From Candidatus Calditenuaceae archaeon (GTDB lineage: Archaea; Thermoproteota; Nitrososphaeria_A; Caldarchaeales; Calditenuaceae), in the NCBI GenBank assembly GCA_025058175.1, contig JANXED010000001.1, positions 62,001 to 126,000 on the forward strand: DNA of 64,000 nt. The letters are read 5' to 3'. Of the stretch, positions 8,667 through 17,429 are shown piece after piece. A program made the position numbers and the translations under genes. Each line of letters opens with the position of its first letter. Position 1 is the stretch's first letter. Under the pieces are notes generated by a model that worked only from the letters and a program-made list of their open reading frames with translations, was not told the DNA's origin and made no database searches.

Positions 8667-9914
8667 ATGTCCGGAAGGGACTCCGTATCATTATACAAGT
8701 TCAAGAGGTTCATCGAGGAGCTGGAGCGGAAGGAGGGTAGGGGTACCGAGCTCGTCTCCCTCTACATACCTCCGGGTAAGAGGGTCGACGAGGTCATCGG
8801 GTACTTAAGGCAGGAGTACTCGACCGCGGCGAACATCAAGTCAAAGAGCACGAGGAAGAACGTCATGTCTGCGATCGAGAGCGCGATCCAGAGGCTCAAG
8901 CTTTACAGGGAGGTCGGGCCCAACGGCCTCATCATCTTCAGCGGCGCGATCTCCCACGGAGGTCCAGGCGAGGAGAAAGTCGAGGTCTACGACATAGTTC
9001 CACCCGAGCCGTTGAACCTCTTCCTCTACAGGTGCGATAGCAAGTTCTACCTCGAGCCCCTGAGGGACCTCCTCAAGGAGAGGGACGTCTACGGGGTGTT
9101 GGTTATAGATAACGAGGAGGCTGCGGTCGCGGTCCTCAAGGGGAGGAAGGTCGTCGAGCTGAAGGTCTACACCTCGGGCGTTCCGGGGAAGCACAGGGCT
9201 GGTGGGCAGTCGGCGAGGAGGTTCGAGAGGTTAAGGGACCAGGCGCTGGAGGAGTACTACAAGAGGGTCGCGGACCACGCGAACGAGGTCTTCCTCAGCT
9301 ATCCTGAGATCAGAGCGGTGATAGTCGCGGGCCCCGGCCCCACGAAGGAGGTCTTCGTCCAGGGGAACTACCTCCACTACTCCCTCAGGGACAAGGTGAA
9401 GGTCGTCGACACGTCGTACTCCGGGGAAGAGGGCGTCAGGGAGGCGATAGAGAGGGCTGCGGACGAGTTGAAGGAGCTGAGGCTCGTCATGGAGCGCCGG
9501 GTCGTCGAGGCCGTTATGCGAATGGCGACGCAGGGAAGCGGGGTCGTCTACGGCGAGAGGCAGGTGAGGCAGGCGCTGGCGAGGGGCGAGCTGAGGAGGC
9601 TCGTCGTGAACGAGGACCTTGACGCCCACGAGGTGACGATATCCTGCTCGAAGTGCGGTTACTCCGAGCGGGTCACGATGAACTCGGAGCAACTGGTCTC
9701 GGAGCTCCCGAAGAGGCTCGGCGCCACCTGCCCGAGCTGCGGGAACGCCTCGCTCCTCGAGGCCGGGCGGGAGCCGCTGGTCGACGTCCTGATCCGCGAG
9801 GCCGAGTCGACCGGGACACAGGTCGAGCTGATCTCCTCGGACCACGAGGCGGGAGAGATGTTCCTGAGGATGTTCGGCGGGATCGCCGGGATTCTGAAGT
9901 CGGCGCAGAGTTGA
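8667..9914 (+). CDS. prf1: Peptide chain release factor aRF1
   Basis: The archaeal class I release factor, 415 residues, recognises all three stop codons and triggers peptidyl-tRNA hydrolysis. Domain 1 has the stop-codon motif NIKS (TAANIKSKSTRKNV). Domain 2 has the catalytic GGQ loop (HRAGGQSARRFERLR). Domain 3 carries a zinc-finger-like pair, CSKCGYSERVT and CPSCGNASLL. ATG 8667 is chosen because GGTGA at 8656-8660 gives correct spacing; TTG 8661 is also in frame. Its stop overlaps the start of the downstream methyltransferase (TTGA), so the two are translationally coupled. Confidence 0.96.
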   Translation: MSGRDSVSLYKFKRFIEELERKEGRGTELVSLYIPPGKRVDEVIGYLRQEYSTAANIKSKSTRKNVMSAIESAIQRLKLYREVGPNGLIIFSGAISHGGPGEEKVEVYDIVPPEPLNLFLYRCDSKFYLEPLRDLLKERDVYGVLVIDNEEAAVAVLKGRKVVELKVYTSGVPGKHRAGGQSARRFERLRDQALEEYYKRVADHANEVFLSYPEIRAVIVAGPGPTKEVFVQGNYLHYSLRDKVKVVDTSYSGEEGVREAIERAADELKELRLVMERRVVEAVMRMATQGSGVVYGERQVRQALARGELRRLVVNEDLDAHEVTISCSKCGYSERVTMNSEQLVSELPKRLGATCPSCGNASLLEAGREPLVDVLIREAESTGTQVELISSDHEAGEMFLRMFGGIAGILKSAQS

Positions 9915-10534
9915 CGCGCTCCACCGAAGTCTACCGGCCCTCTGAGGACACCTTCCTCCTGATCGACTCAATCTCGGAGTACGCCTCCCGTGGGTTGGCC
10001 CTCGCGCTCGACGTCGGATGCGGGTCCGGAGCGGTGACGGAGTCACTACTGGAGATCTCAGACGAGGTGATCGCAGTCGACGTATCGCTGCCCGCGCTGG
10101 AGGCGACCAGGGAGAAGGTCAGGAGCCGAGCGGAGAGGGTTCACCTGATCGCGTCCGAAGGCGTCGCGTTCCTGAGGGAGGGCACACCGATTGAGCTCAT
10201 CGCCTGCAATCCGCCCTATCTCCCCATCGAGCAGGACGAGGAGTACGACCCGGCGGTCCACGGCGGGCCCACGGGTGTCGAGTTCTCGAAGGCGCTCCTG
10301 AGCTCGCTGGCAGACAGGCTGAAGGGGAGGGCCTGGACCCTCTTCCTGATCGCCTCATCCCTCTCCGACCTCGGATCGCTGGTCCTTCACGCCGAGCGAC
10401 TCGGGCTCGAGGTCTCCTTCGCGGCTCACAGGCGGCTCTTCTTCGAGGAAATCTACTGCCTCAGGGTGAGCGGGCACGGGTCGTCAGGCGAGGCTCAACA
10501 GCGAACCTTTTTTACCGACGGAGGGGACGGGTGA
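9911..10534 (+). CDS. hemK2: HemK2/Mtq2-type release factor glutamine N5-methyltransferase
   Basis: A 207-residue class I SAM methyltransferase. LALDVGCGSGAVTE is the SAM-binding motif I, and IACNPPYLP contains the NPPY signature of N5-glutamine/N6-adenine amide methylases. The family in archaea and eukaryotes methylates the Gln of the GGQ motif in aRF1/eRF1, usually with a Trm112 partner. The TTG start at 9911 overlaps the aRF1 stop by 4 nt, so enzyme and substrate are made from one message. The conserved opening TEVYRPSEDTFLL follows at once, supporting this start. No Trm112-like gene is in the window. Confidence 0.9.
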   Translation: MTRSTEVYRPSEDTFLLIDSISEYASRGLALALDVGCGSGAVTESLLEISDEVIAVDVSLPALEATREKVRSRAERVHLIASEGVAFLREGTPIELIACNPPYLPIEQDEEYDPAVHGGPTGVEFSKALLSSLADRLKGRAWTLFLIASSLSDLGSLVLHAERLGLEVSFAAHRRLFFEEIYCLRVSGHGSSGEAQQRTFFTDGGDG

Positions 10535-10543
10535 CGAACTCGA

Positions 10544-10804
10544 ATGGCGTCGGGGGAGAGGAAGTTAACGAGGCGCGGCCAATTGGTCGAGTCGCCCGAG
10601 GGCGAGCTCATGCTCGTGAACGAGAGCGGCGTCGCGTATCTAGTCAACGAGTCGGTGGTCGCGGTCTGGAGCTTCTTCGAGGACAAGACCGTCGAGGAGG
10701 TCGTGCTGGAGCTCTCCCAAGAGCTTGCGATAGAGCCCTCGGAGATCAGGGATGCGATCAGGAACTTAGCGGACCAGCTGATCGAGGCTGAGCTCCTCGG
10801 GTGA
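10544..10804 (+). CDS. Stand-alone PqqD-like protein (RiPP recognition element fold)
   Basis: An 86-residue acidic protein. The core GELMLVNESGVAYLVNESVVAVWSFFEDKTVEEVVLELSQE followed by EIRDAIRNLADQLIEAELL fits the PqqD family: a three-strand winged-helix whose members bind leader peptides of ribosomally made, modified peptides. It has its own TATA-like element (CTTTTTTACC, about 10504-10515). No radical SAM protein or precursor peptide is adjacent. Solo PqqD proteins occur in several archaea with unknown roles, so a RiPP function here is only a family-based suggestion. Confidence 0.75.
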   Translation: MASGERKLTRRGQLVESPEGELMLVNESGVAYLVNESVVAVWSFFEDKTVEEVVLELSQELAIEPSEIRDAIRNLADQLIEAELLG

Positions 10805-10837
10805 GGGGCCGCATCGGTTCACCGATCGCCCGAACCG

Positions 10838-10842
10838 TTTTT
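10838..10842 (+). terminator. T-run terminator after the PqqD-like gene
   Basis: TTTTT lies about 35 nt after the PqqD-like stop, in the 50 nt gap between convergent genes. U-runs without a required hairpin are the usual archaeal intrinsic terminators. Confidence 0.4.
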
Positions 10843-10854
10843 GTTCCGCAGATG

Positions 10855-12072
10855 TCAGCGGAGGGTATGCACCACGATCAGCGTTGTCAGCGCCGCGCTG
10901 AGGTAAAGGGCACCCGTCGCCAAAACCAGTCCTGGCAGCGGGGGAGTGCCGAGCGCGAACCACGCCGACCTCAAGAGGTTGCCGGCGTTGAGAAGCGCGA
11001 CCGGATAAAGGCTCAGGCCGCGGTAGGGCGTCTTAGCGGACAGGAGTCCTGGCAATAAGAGGGGAGCGTAGGCGATTATCGCGTGCCCTGCGAACCCGAT
11101 GCCCAACGCGTGTATGAAGACGTCCCTCACCCCGAAAGCGAGTGGGGCACGGATCGCGGTGAGCAGGGATGCCGATATACCCGCTAGACCGCCGACAAGC
11201 AGCCAGACGCAGGCGATGACGTACGCCGCTGAGAAGTACAGATACCTGACCCTGTCCCTCTCGATCATCCTGTGGAACTGCTCGCCCCCTTTCACGCGTT
11301 TGAAACCGTCGACCGAAAGGATCCACAACAGTGAGGTCGCCGCGTAGACCACGGAGGAGAGCAGGTCGAGGTTTCGGTCATCGAGAGCGAACGCTGCGAT
11401 TGCCACCGACGCCGAGAGGGCTAGGAGGGGGAACAAGGCCTTCCATAGCCGCCTCCGAACCGCGAGCTCTATCCTGAAGTGGATGGTCTTGATCCCTATG
11501 CCGAAGATCATGCCTCCCGCCACGTCGTATAGGACGAGTTGCAGCATCCCGGCCCTTGAGTAGGGGTTGTGGCCCCAAGACTCCGCGACCGCCGTCAGAA
11601 GTACAATCACGGGTATCAAAACCGCTGACAACGAGATCACTGGGTCCGCCGCGCCGAGCGGCCCGAGCGGCCTACGGAGCGTCTTCACGACGTAATATGC
11701 GAAAATCGACGAACTGGATGAGCTCAACAGATGACCTAAAACCCAGCCTGCAGAGTTTGGGGGCCAGAACGCTCCCAGCAGGACCCCAATCTGATGTGCT
11801 GCGAGCGTCGTCGCCTTGAGGCGCTTTCCGGTTGAGACGTCGACGTTCCTGAACCTCGGGACCAGCACCAGAGCTACCGACTGGATGAACCCGTAGACGA
11901 ACCCGAACGTCATGAGTTTGGGATGAGGGTAGAGCAGTAGGGATGCCGTACCTGGGACCACCATGGAGATCATCCAGAACACTCCGAGGAACGTCCCGAC
12001 CATACCGGTGATCGAGGCGAGGGCTATGCCGGGGACGGCTATCAACCTGGCGGCCCTCTGCCTGTCAAGCAT
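10855..12072 (-). CDS. NnrS-like heme/copper-related membrane protein
   Basis: 405 residues with about twelve predicted helices. The histidine signatures resemble NnrS: LYPHPKLMTFGFVYGFIQSVALVLVPRF near residue 50 and FIHALGIGFAGHAIIAYAPLLLP near residue 320. NnrS proteins bind heme and copper and protect cells from nitric oxide stress in denitrifying bacteria; archaeal members are often near respiratory genes. It faces the PqqD-like gene and has its own upstream region at 12073-12160 with an AT-rich box. Whether this organism handles nitrogen oxides is not shown by the window. Confidence 0.75.
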   Translation of the reverse strand: MLDRQRAARLIAVPGIALASITGMVGTFLGVFWMISMVVPGTASLLLYPHPKLMTFGFVYGFIQSVALVLVPRFRNVDVSTGKRLKATTLAAHQIGVLLGAFWPPNSAGWVLGHLLSSSSSSIFAYYVVKTLRRPLGPLGAADPVISLSAVLIPVIVLLTAVAESWGHNPYSRAGMLQLVLYDVAGGMIFGIGIKTIHFRIELAVRRRLWKALFPLLALSASVAIAAFALDDRNLDLLSSVVYAATSLLWILSVDGFKRVKGGEQFHRMIERDRVRYLYFSAAYVIACVWLLVGGLAGISASLLTAIRAPLAFGVRDVFIHALGIGFAGHAIIAYAPLLLPGLLSAKTPYRGLSLYPVALLNAGNLLRSAWFALGTPPLPGLVLATGALYLSAALTTLIVVHTLR

Positions 12073-12160
12073 CCACCGATTCGCAGGTCAATCTATGTAA
12101 AAGCTATTATCAAACCAGCCGCTCAGCTAACCGGTTCAATTAGGGGGCTTGGGAGGTCCC

Positions 12161-13309
12161 TCACTCGAGGACGGCGAGCCCCTTGAGCACCAGATAGACG
12201 GCGGCGTGGGCCGGCAGCTCGGTCACTACCGGTCCGTGGACCTCCTGGAATTCCAGACCTCCTAGCCTGAACCCCGGAGAGTACAGCACCTTCACCCTCA
12301 TCGGTCTGCCCCTGATCGCGACGGCCTCATCGAACGGGTCGAAGTCGTGCAGCCTCTCGAGCGGGACCCTCCTCACCGCCAAGCCCGTCTTGCCGTTGAG
12401 CGACTCCGAGAGCCTCACGAGCCTGTGGACGTCGGCGGTCACGACCGGATCGATCTTCACCGACTCCTCACGGACGACCTCATCGAGCAGCCTCCTGACC
12501 TCCGAGGGCCTCATCCGTGCCAACGCCGACCCCACGTCCTCGTCCGTTCCGGTCGAAAGCCTCGCGTAAATCCTCCTCCAGATCCTCCCCCGCCACCCGT
12601 AGGCATCGAGCTCCGGTTCGCCGGCCGTTGCCCGACGGGGCCTCCCCCTTACGGACCCGAACCCCATCGCCTCTGGGGCCAACCCCTCCGCGGTCAGGTA
12701 CTGGACTATCTCTCGCCTGCCCTGCTGGTCGAGGTCCCTCAGTTCTGAGGAGTCGACGACCACGTGGAACCCTCGGTTGCCGGAGAAGTTCACCTCGACG
12801 TCTTCCTCCCTGACGCCGAACTCGCCCAACAGCAATTCAACCAGCTTGATCAGCTCCCTCCGGGCCCCCTCGAGGCAACGCTCGCAGACCCAGTCGACCT
12901 CGACGGTCTTCGCGCCGCACCCGCACGACTCGCCCTCCACGAGGCCGTGCTCCGTGCAGACCCGGAATACGTGATGTCCCCCGCACGGCGGGTCGGCGTG
13001 GTCAGCGTCGATGTCGAAGACGAGGTCCGCTCCAAGCCATCCCTTCTCCTCCATGGGAGCGGAGGGATAGGTGAAGTACGCGGAGGACCTGTATGCGTGA
13101 AGCGGGGCCACCCTCGCGAGCGTCACCAGGAGGTCATCGATGGACCTGAAGGCCAAGTGGCGAACCATCGTCGGCTTCGAGAACTCCCAGTACCCGAACT
13201 CTCTCTGCTCGAGACTCGTGACCCTAATCGGGGGACGAGATCGATAATACTGCGAGAAGAGACTCCTGATCACCTCTAAGCGCTTAGCCTCGCTCTTGGT
13301 CGCCTCCAC
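12161..13309 (-). CDS. priS: DNA primase small (catalytic) subunit PriS
   Basis: A 382-residue archaeo-eukaryotic primase catalytic subunit, which makes RNA/DNA primers with PriL. The catalytic Asp pair lies in LVFDIDADH (around residue 95). A zinc-knob-like Cys/His cluster follows (CGGHHVFRVCTEHG...CGCG...CERC). NFSGNRGFHVVVDS is the conserved SGxRGxH segment. VKIDPVVTADVHRLVRLSESLNGKTGL carries the third Asp and nucleotide-binding residues. The start is GTG 13309, about 25 nt after a TATA-like GGTTTTATC (about 13332-13340), so it is probably leaderless and separate from lysZ upstream. PriL is not in the window. Confidence 0.95.
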   Translation of the reverse strand: MEATKSEAKRLEVIRSLFSQYYRSRPPIRVTSLEQREFGYWEFSKPTMVRHLAFRSIDDLLVTLARVAPLHAYRSSAYFTYPSAPMEEKGWLGADLVFDIDADHADPPCGGHHVFRVCTEHGLVEGESCGCGAKTVEVDWVCERCLEGARRELIKLVELLLGEFGVREEDVEVNFSGNRGFHVVVDSSELRDLDQQGRREIVQYLTAEGLAPEAMGFGSVRGRPRRATAGEPELDAYGWRGRIWRRIYARLSTGTDEDVGSALARMRPSEVRRLLDEVVREESVKIDPVVTADVHRLVRLSESLNGKTGLAVRRVPLERLHDFDPFDEAVAIRGRPMRVKVLYSPGFRLGGLEFQEVHGPVVTELPAHAAVYLVLKGLAVLE

Positions 13310-13377
13310 CGCTGCTCCACTTACCAGCTCAGATAAAACCGGATGCTGGTCCTCGGCGCTGCAAGAGCGTGCTCGGA

Positions 13378-14181
13378 TTACTGCGGCGCCACCAGCGTCC
13401 CCTTCGGCTCCTCCAGGACCTTCAGTGGGTCCTCCACGAGCCCGTTGGAGATGATGGCCAACTTCACGCCGAACGAGACGGCCTCACCGGCCAGCATCAG
13501 CTTCCTGTTCATTCCGGGACCGATCCGCTGCGACAGGTCGAACGCCTCTTGAGGCGTCAGCCTCCCCACGACTTCCCCGTCCACGAGGACCCCGTCGACG
13601 TCGCTGAGCAGCACTAGGGCGTCGGCCGAGATCGCCTTCGCGATGGAGGTCGCTGCCTGGTCTCCGTCGACGTTCAGGAGCTCTCCCTCCTCGCTGACCG
13701 CGATGGGCGCGACGACGACCGTGAACCCGCTCGAGGTCAGGAGCTCCAGGAGTTGGGGCGAGACGGAGGTGATCATCCCGGTGTACCCGCCCTCGATGAC
13801 GCGCTTCCTCCCCCGGTCGTCGACCACGACTATCCTCTTCTTCCTCTCCGCCGTGAGCAGGCCGCCGTCGGCACCCGAGATCCCGACCGCCTTCACGCCG
13901 AGCTTCCTGAGGGCCGCGACGATCTCCTTGTTCAGCTTCCCTGCCATCACCATGACGTAGACCTCGAGCTCCTGGAGGTCCGTGTACCTGCTCCTAATGC
14001 CCTGCGGCGATGTCACGAACTTCGGCTCGATCCCCATGCGCCTGGAGTACTCGCTGACGACGTCACCCCCTCCGTGGACGAAGACGATCCTGTGGGAGCT
14101 GGAGCGCCTCGCGATGCTCTCCGCGATCCCCGTGAGGTTCCCGAGGAGCGCCCTGCCCCCTGCTTTCACGACGACCCTCAC
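13378..14181 (-). CDS. lysZ: LysZ-type amino acid kinase ([LysW]-aminoadipate/glutamate kinase)
   Basis: A 267-residue amino acid kinase of the ArgB/LysZ branch. Visible motifs: VVVKAGGRALL (ATP phosphate loop), VFVHGGGDVV, SRYTDLQELEVYVMVMAGKLNKE (the LysZ-specific substrate region; ArgB differs here), ISGADGGLL, VDGDQAA and VLLSDVDGVL. LysZ phosphorylates the carboxylate of LysW-bound alpha-aminoadipate or glutamate in lysine/arginine synthesis. It overlaps aroC by 4 nt as the last gene of the aromatic operon; LysW, LysX, LysY and LysJ are not here. Orphan placement next to an operon headed by asd may reflect coordination of amino acid synthesis, or simple rearrangement. Confidence 0.88.
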   Translation of the reverse strand: MRVVVKAGGRALLGNLTGIAESIARRSSSHRIVFVHGGGDVVSEYSRRMGIEPKFVTSPQGIRSRYTDLQELEVYVMVMAGKLNKEIVAALRKLGVKAVGISGADGGLLTAERKKRIVVVDDRGRKRVIEGGYTGMITSVSPQLLELLTSSGFTVVVAPIAVSEEGELLNVDGDQAATSIAKAISADALVLLSDVDGVLVDGEVVGRLTPQEAFDLSQRIGPGMNRKLMLAGEAVSFGVKLAIISNGLVEDPLKVLEEPKGTLVAPQ

Positions 14182-15323
14182 GCCCGAGTCGCCTCGCCGC
14201 TGTCCGGGAGGACCAGGTCTTTGCCCGTCCTCAGCACCGGGGGTATCACGCCAGCCCTGACCGCGTGGTCAGCCAGCACCATCGCCACGACCGACTCGAC
14301 GACCGGGACGGCCCTAGGCCCTATCACCGGGTCGTGCCTACCAGTCACCACGACCTCCTCCTCGGACATCGTGCGGACGTTCAGGGTCCGTTGTGGGAGC
14401 GCGATAGAGGCTGGAGGCTTGAAGGCGACCCTCACCACGATCTCCCTCCCTGTCGAGAGCCCCCCGACGATCCCGCCGGCGTTGTTGGTCACCGGGACAA
14501 CCCTTCCGTCGACGAGCCCAAGCGGGTCGTTGTTCAGGGAGCCCCGCGAGTTCACCACCCCAAAGCCCGCCCCGAACTCGATGCCCTTGACCGCAGGGAT
14601 CGAGAGGAGGGCCCTCGCCAAGTCCGAGTCCAAGGAGGAGAAGACCGGCTCGCCGAGGCCCGGGGGGACGTTGAGAACCAGGCACTCGACGAGGCTGCCG
14701 ACGCTGTCGCCGGACCCCCTCGCCTCCAGCACGACCTGCCTCATCCTCTCCGCCGCCTCCTCGTCGGGGCACCTAAGGTCGTTCGAGTACCGCTTGGCCC
14801 TTATCGCGTCCACGGGGAGCTCCCTCGCCTCTACGCCGTCGATCCTCTTCACGTAGGCGAGCACCTCGGTCCCTAGGGTCACCCTTAGAAGCTTAATCGC
14901 CACCGCGCCTGCCATCACGAACCCGGTGGTTATCCTCCCGGAAAACCTCCCGCCTCCGCGCCAGTCATTGAACCCGCCGTACTTGACCCTCGCGAAGTAA
15001 TCGGCGTGTCCTGGCCTCGGCGTCTCGAGCAGCCTCTTGTAGCTCCTAGAGTCGACGTCCTTGTTCCAGACCACCATCGCGATCGGCGCCCCGGTCGTGA
15101 AACCGTTGAAGACGCCGCTGAGGATCTCGACCCTGTCCTCCTCTCTCCTCTGGCTCGCGACCAGCGACTGGCCTGGCCTCCTCAGGTCTAGCAGAGGCTG
15201 AACGTCCTCCTCTGAGAGCGGTAGGCCTGCGGGGCAGCCGTCGATCACGACGCCGACGCACCTCCCGTGGCTCTCGCCGAAGCTCGTCACGACGAATCTC
15301 TCGCCGATCGAGTTACCTGCCAA
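14178..15323 (-). CDS. aroC: Chorismate synthase
   Basis: A 381-residue FMN-dependent enzyme converting EPSP to chorismate. Signatures: SFGESHGRCVGVVIDG at the N-terminus, the Arg-rich FMN/EPSP region ETPRPGHADYFARVKYGGFNDWRGGGRFSGRIT, and the C-terminal conserved VGRHDPVIGPRAVPVVESVVAMVLADH-like segment (seen as VTGRHDPVIGPRA). Length is normal. The start overlaps aroA by 11 nt and the end overlaps lysZ by 4 nt, so it is translationally coupled in the operon. Confidence 0.97.
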   Translation of the reverse strand: MAGNSIGERFVVTSFGESHGRCVGVVIDGCPAGLPLSEEDVQPLLDLRRPGQSLVASQRREEDRVEILSGVFNGFTTGAPIAMVVWNKDVDSRSYKRLLETPRPGHADYFARVKYGGFNDWRGGGRFSGRITTGFVMAGAVAIKLLRVTLGTEVLAYVKRIDGVEARELPVDAIRAKRYSNDLRCPDEEAAERMRQVVLEARGSGDSVGSLVECLVLNVPPGLGEPVFSSLDSDLARALLSIPAVKGIEFGAGFGVVNSRGSLNNDPLGLVDGRVVPVTNNAGGIVGGLSTGREIVVRVAFKPPASIALPQRTLNVRTMSEEEVVVTGRHDPVIGPRAVPVVESVVAMVLADHAVRAGVIPPVLRTGKDLVLPDSGEATRA

Positions 15324-16593
15324 CCTGCACGACCTCCAGCCCTACGCTCGAGACGTCCCTCAAGAAGTCTGGGTAAGAGACGTCGACCGAGCCGATCCCG
15401 AGCGTCTTCACCCTCCCGTGCGTCGCAGCGGAGAGGACCGCGAAGGCCATGAAGAGCCTGTGGTCGTCGCGCGGGTCCAAGACGACCTCGTTCACGGTCC
15501 CAGGTGAGACCGAGAGCCCGTCTTCGAACTCCTCGACGATCGCGCCCGCCTTTGCCAGCTCGGACGCGAGGACCGAGACCCTGTCGCTCTCCTTGAACCT
15601 CGCGTGCCTCACCCCCCTCACTATGGTCTTCCCGTCGGCGAAGAAGCCCAGGACCGCGACGACCGGGAGCAGGTCCGGTGAGTCCCTTAGGTCGACCTCG
15701 ACCCCCTCGAGGGCCGAGCCGCGAGTCTCGACGTATTCCTCGCCCCGCCTGACGCTCGCGCCCATCGCCTCCAGTATCTCGAGGATTGCGGAGTCGGCTT
15801 GGGGGAGAGCGGGGTCCAGCCCCGCGACGCGGACGTATCCTCCGAGGAGGACCGGAATGACCAGTAAGAACGCCGCGAGGCCGTAATCGCCGGGGACCGT
15901 GAACCTCCCACGCTTGAGCGCGCGACCTCCGACCACCAGCCGCTTACCGTCGAACTCTGCCCTTCCCCCGAAGGCCCTGACGGTCTCCAACGTCGCCGCG
16001 ACGTAGGGCCCCGAGACCAGCTCCCCGACGACCTCAACCTCGGTCACCTCCTCGCACGCGGAGCCCGCGATAGCCAGCGCGGAGAGGAATTGGCTGCTGA
16101 CGTCGCCTCTGATGCTGCACCGGCCTCCCAACGAGCCCTTTCCCTTCACGACGACCGGAGCGTAACCGTTCCCCCTCGTCGACCAGGCCTCGACGCCGAG
16201 CTGGCCCAAAGCGTCCAGGAGCGGCTGCATCGGCCTCCTCCTCAAGCTCGCGTCTCCGGTGAGGACCGTGTGACCTCTGCTGACGAGAGCCGCGACGCCG
16301 GTCGCGATTCTGAGCGTCGTGCCGGAGTTCATCGCGTCGATCACGTCCTCAGGGACCTCGGGCCAGCCTCCCTCGATCACCGCCGCCTCACCCATGAGCT
16401 CGACGTCGGCGCCGAACGCCCTCACAGCGCCGATGGTCGCCCTCGTGTCCCTTGAGACCAACGGGTTGTAGACGACGCTCTCGCCCTGGGCCAGCGAGGC
16501 CATGAAGACCGCCCTGTGAGTGTAGCTCTTCGAAGGAGGGGCCTTGACCTCTCCGCCGATGCTTTCTCTCGGCCTCAATGCGACCGCTCCCAT
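15313..16593 (-). CDS. aroA: 3-phosphoshikimate 1-carboxyvinyltransferase (EPSP synthase)
   Basis: A 426-residue enzyme condensing shikimate-3-phosphate with PEP. Conserved elements: VKAPPSKSYTHRAVFMASLA (substrate Lys/Ser/Arg), NSGTTLRIATGVAALV (the NSGTxxR motif), LTGDASLRRRPMQPLLDALGQLG, SSQFLSALAIA, and ESDRVSVLASELAKAGA near the C-terminus. ATG 16593 is preferred over ATG 16638 because GGAGGT lies 7 nt upstream and family similarity begins right after. It overlaps the aroE stop by 19 nt. Confidence 0.96.
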   Translation of the reverse strand: MGAVALRPRESIGGEVKAPPSKSYTHRAVFMASLAQGESVVYNPLVSRDTRATIGAVRAFGADVELMGEAAVIEGGWPEVPEDVIDAMNSGTTLRIATGVAALVSRGHTVLTGDASLRRRPMQPLLDALGQLGVEAWSTRGNGYAPVVVKGKGSLGGRCSIRGDVSSQFLSALAIAGSACEEVTEVEVVGELVSGPYVAATLETVRAFGGRAEFDGKRLVVGGRALKRGRFTVPGDYGLAAFLLVIPVLLGGYVRVAGLDPALPQADSAILEILEAMGASVRRGEEYVETRGSALEGVEVDLRDSPDLLPVVAVLGFFADGKTIVRGVRHARFKESDRVSVLASELAKAGAIVEEFEDGLSVSPGTVNEVVLDPRDDHRLFMAFAVLSAATHGRVKTLGIGSVDVSYPDFLRDVSSVGLEVVQVGR

Positions 16594-17429
16594 CCAACCG
16601 ACCTCCGCAGCGCGAACCTCCCGATCGCTTCCATCCATTTGTACCCGACCTCGGCCCCGGTCCAGAGCCTGAACGACGCGGCCGCTTGCCTCGCGAGGAC
16701 CTCCACGCCGTCGACCAGCTCGAGCCCCCTCGCCGAAGCGAGCCGAGACATCGGCGAACCCCTCGGCCCGTAGACGAGGTCGACGAGCAGCGCGCCGTCC
16801 TTGAGGTCCTCAGGCCCGATCGGGAGCTCAGCGCCCTCCACGAGCCCGACGGGTATCGTGTTGACCACGACTTGTGACCCCTTCGCGGCCTCCTTTGCCT
16901 TCTCGAGGGGTACCGCCGCGAGCCTCGACTCTCCTAACGTCCTGAACCTCTCGACCAGCTCCTGGGCCTTGGCGAGCGTCCTGTTGGCGATCGAGACGGA
17001 TCCGGCCCCGAGCGCGATCAGAGCCGCGACCGCCGCCCTCGCGGACCCCCCTGCCCCAATGACGAGGGCGTCGAACCCGCTCCCGATCGAACGCTCAGCA
17101 ACGGCCTCCCTGATCGCGACGTAGTCGGTGTTGTGTCCTTCCCACCCGTCGTCCGACCTCTTGAGCGCGTTCACGGCCCCGATCAGCGCAGAGTCCTCGG
17201 ACAGACTGACAGCGTGCTTCGCCGCCTCCTCTTTGTACGGGATCGTCACGTTCAGTCCAGCGAACCCGAGTTCGTGAAGGGCCCTCATCACAGAGCCGAC
17301 CGCGCCCGATGACCTGACGTGAACGGTCACGTAACTCAGGTCGAGCCCGAGCCTCCTCGCGGTTAACGTGTGGATCAGGGGCGACACCGAGTGCGAGATC
17401 GGGTCACCGATCAGCCCGAGCAGGGGCAA
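16575..17429 (-). CDS. aroE: Shikimate dehydrogenase
   Basis: A 284-residue NADP-dependent reductase of 3-dehydroshikimate. The substrate site is GDPISHSVSPLIH at the N-terminus, followed by NVTIPYKEEA (catalytic Lys) and HNTDYVAIREA (conserved Asp). The Rossmann motif is VIGAGGSARAAVAAL, with NRTLAKA as the NADP-ribose phosphate site. The C-terminus has VDGVEVLARQAAASFRLWTG. It starts at TTG 17429 inside the aroD 3' end (26 nt overlap), preceded by GGTGGTGG. Confidence 0.96.
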   Translation of the reverse strand: MPLLGLIGDPISHSVSPLIHTLTARRLGLDLSYVTVHVRSSGAVGSVMRALHELGFAGLNVTIPYKEEAAKHAVSLSEDSALIGAVNALKRSDDGWEGHNTDYVAIREAVAERSIGSGFDALVIGAGGSARAAVAALIALGAGSVSIANRTLAKAQELVERFRTLGESRLAAVPLEKAKEAAKGSQVVVNTIPVGLVEGAELPIGPEDLKDGALLVDLVYGPRGSPMSRLASARGLELVDGVEVLARQAAASFRLWTGAEVGYKWMEAIGRFALRRSVGWERSH

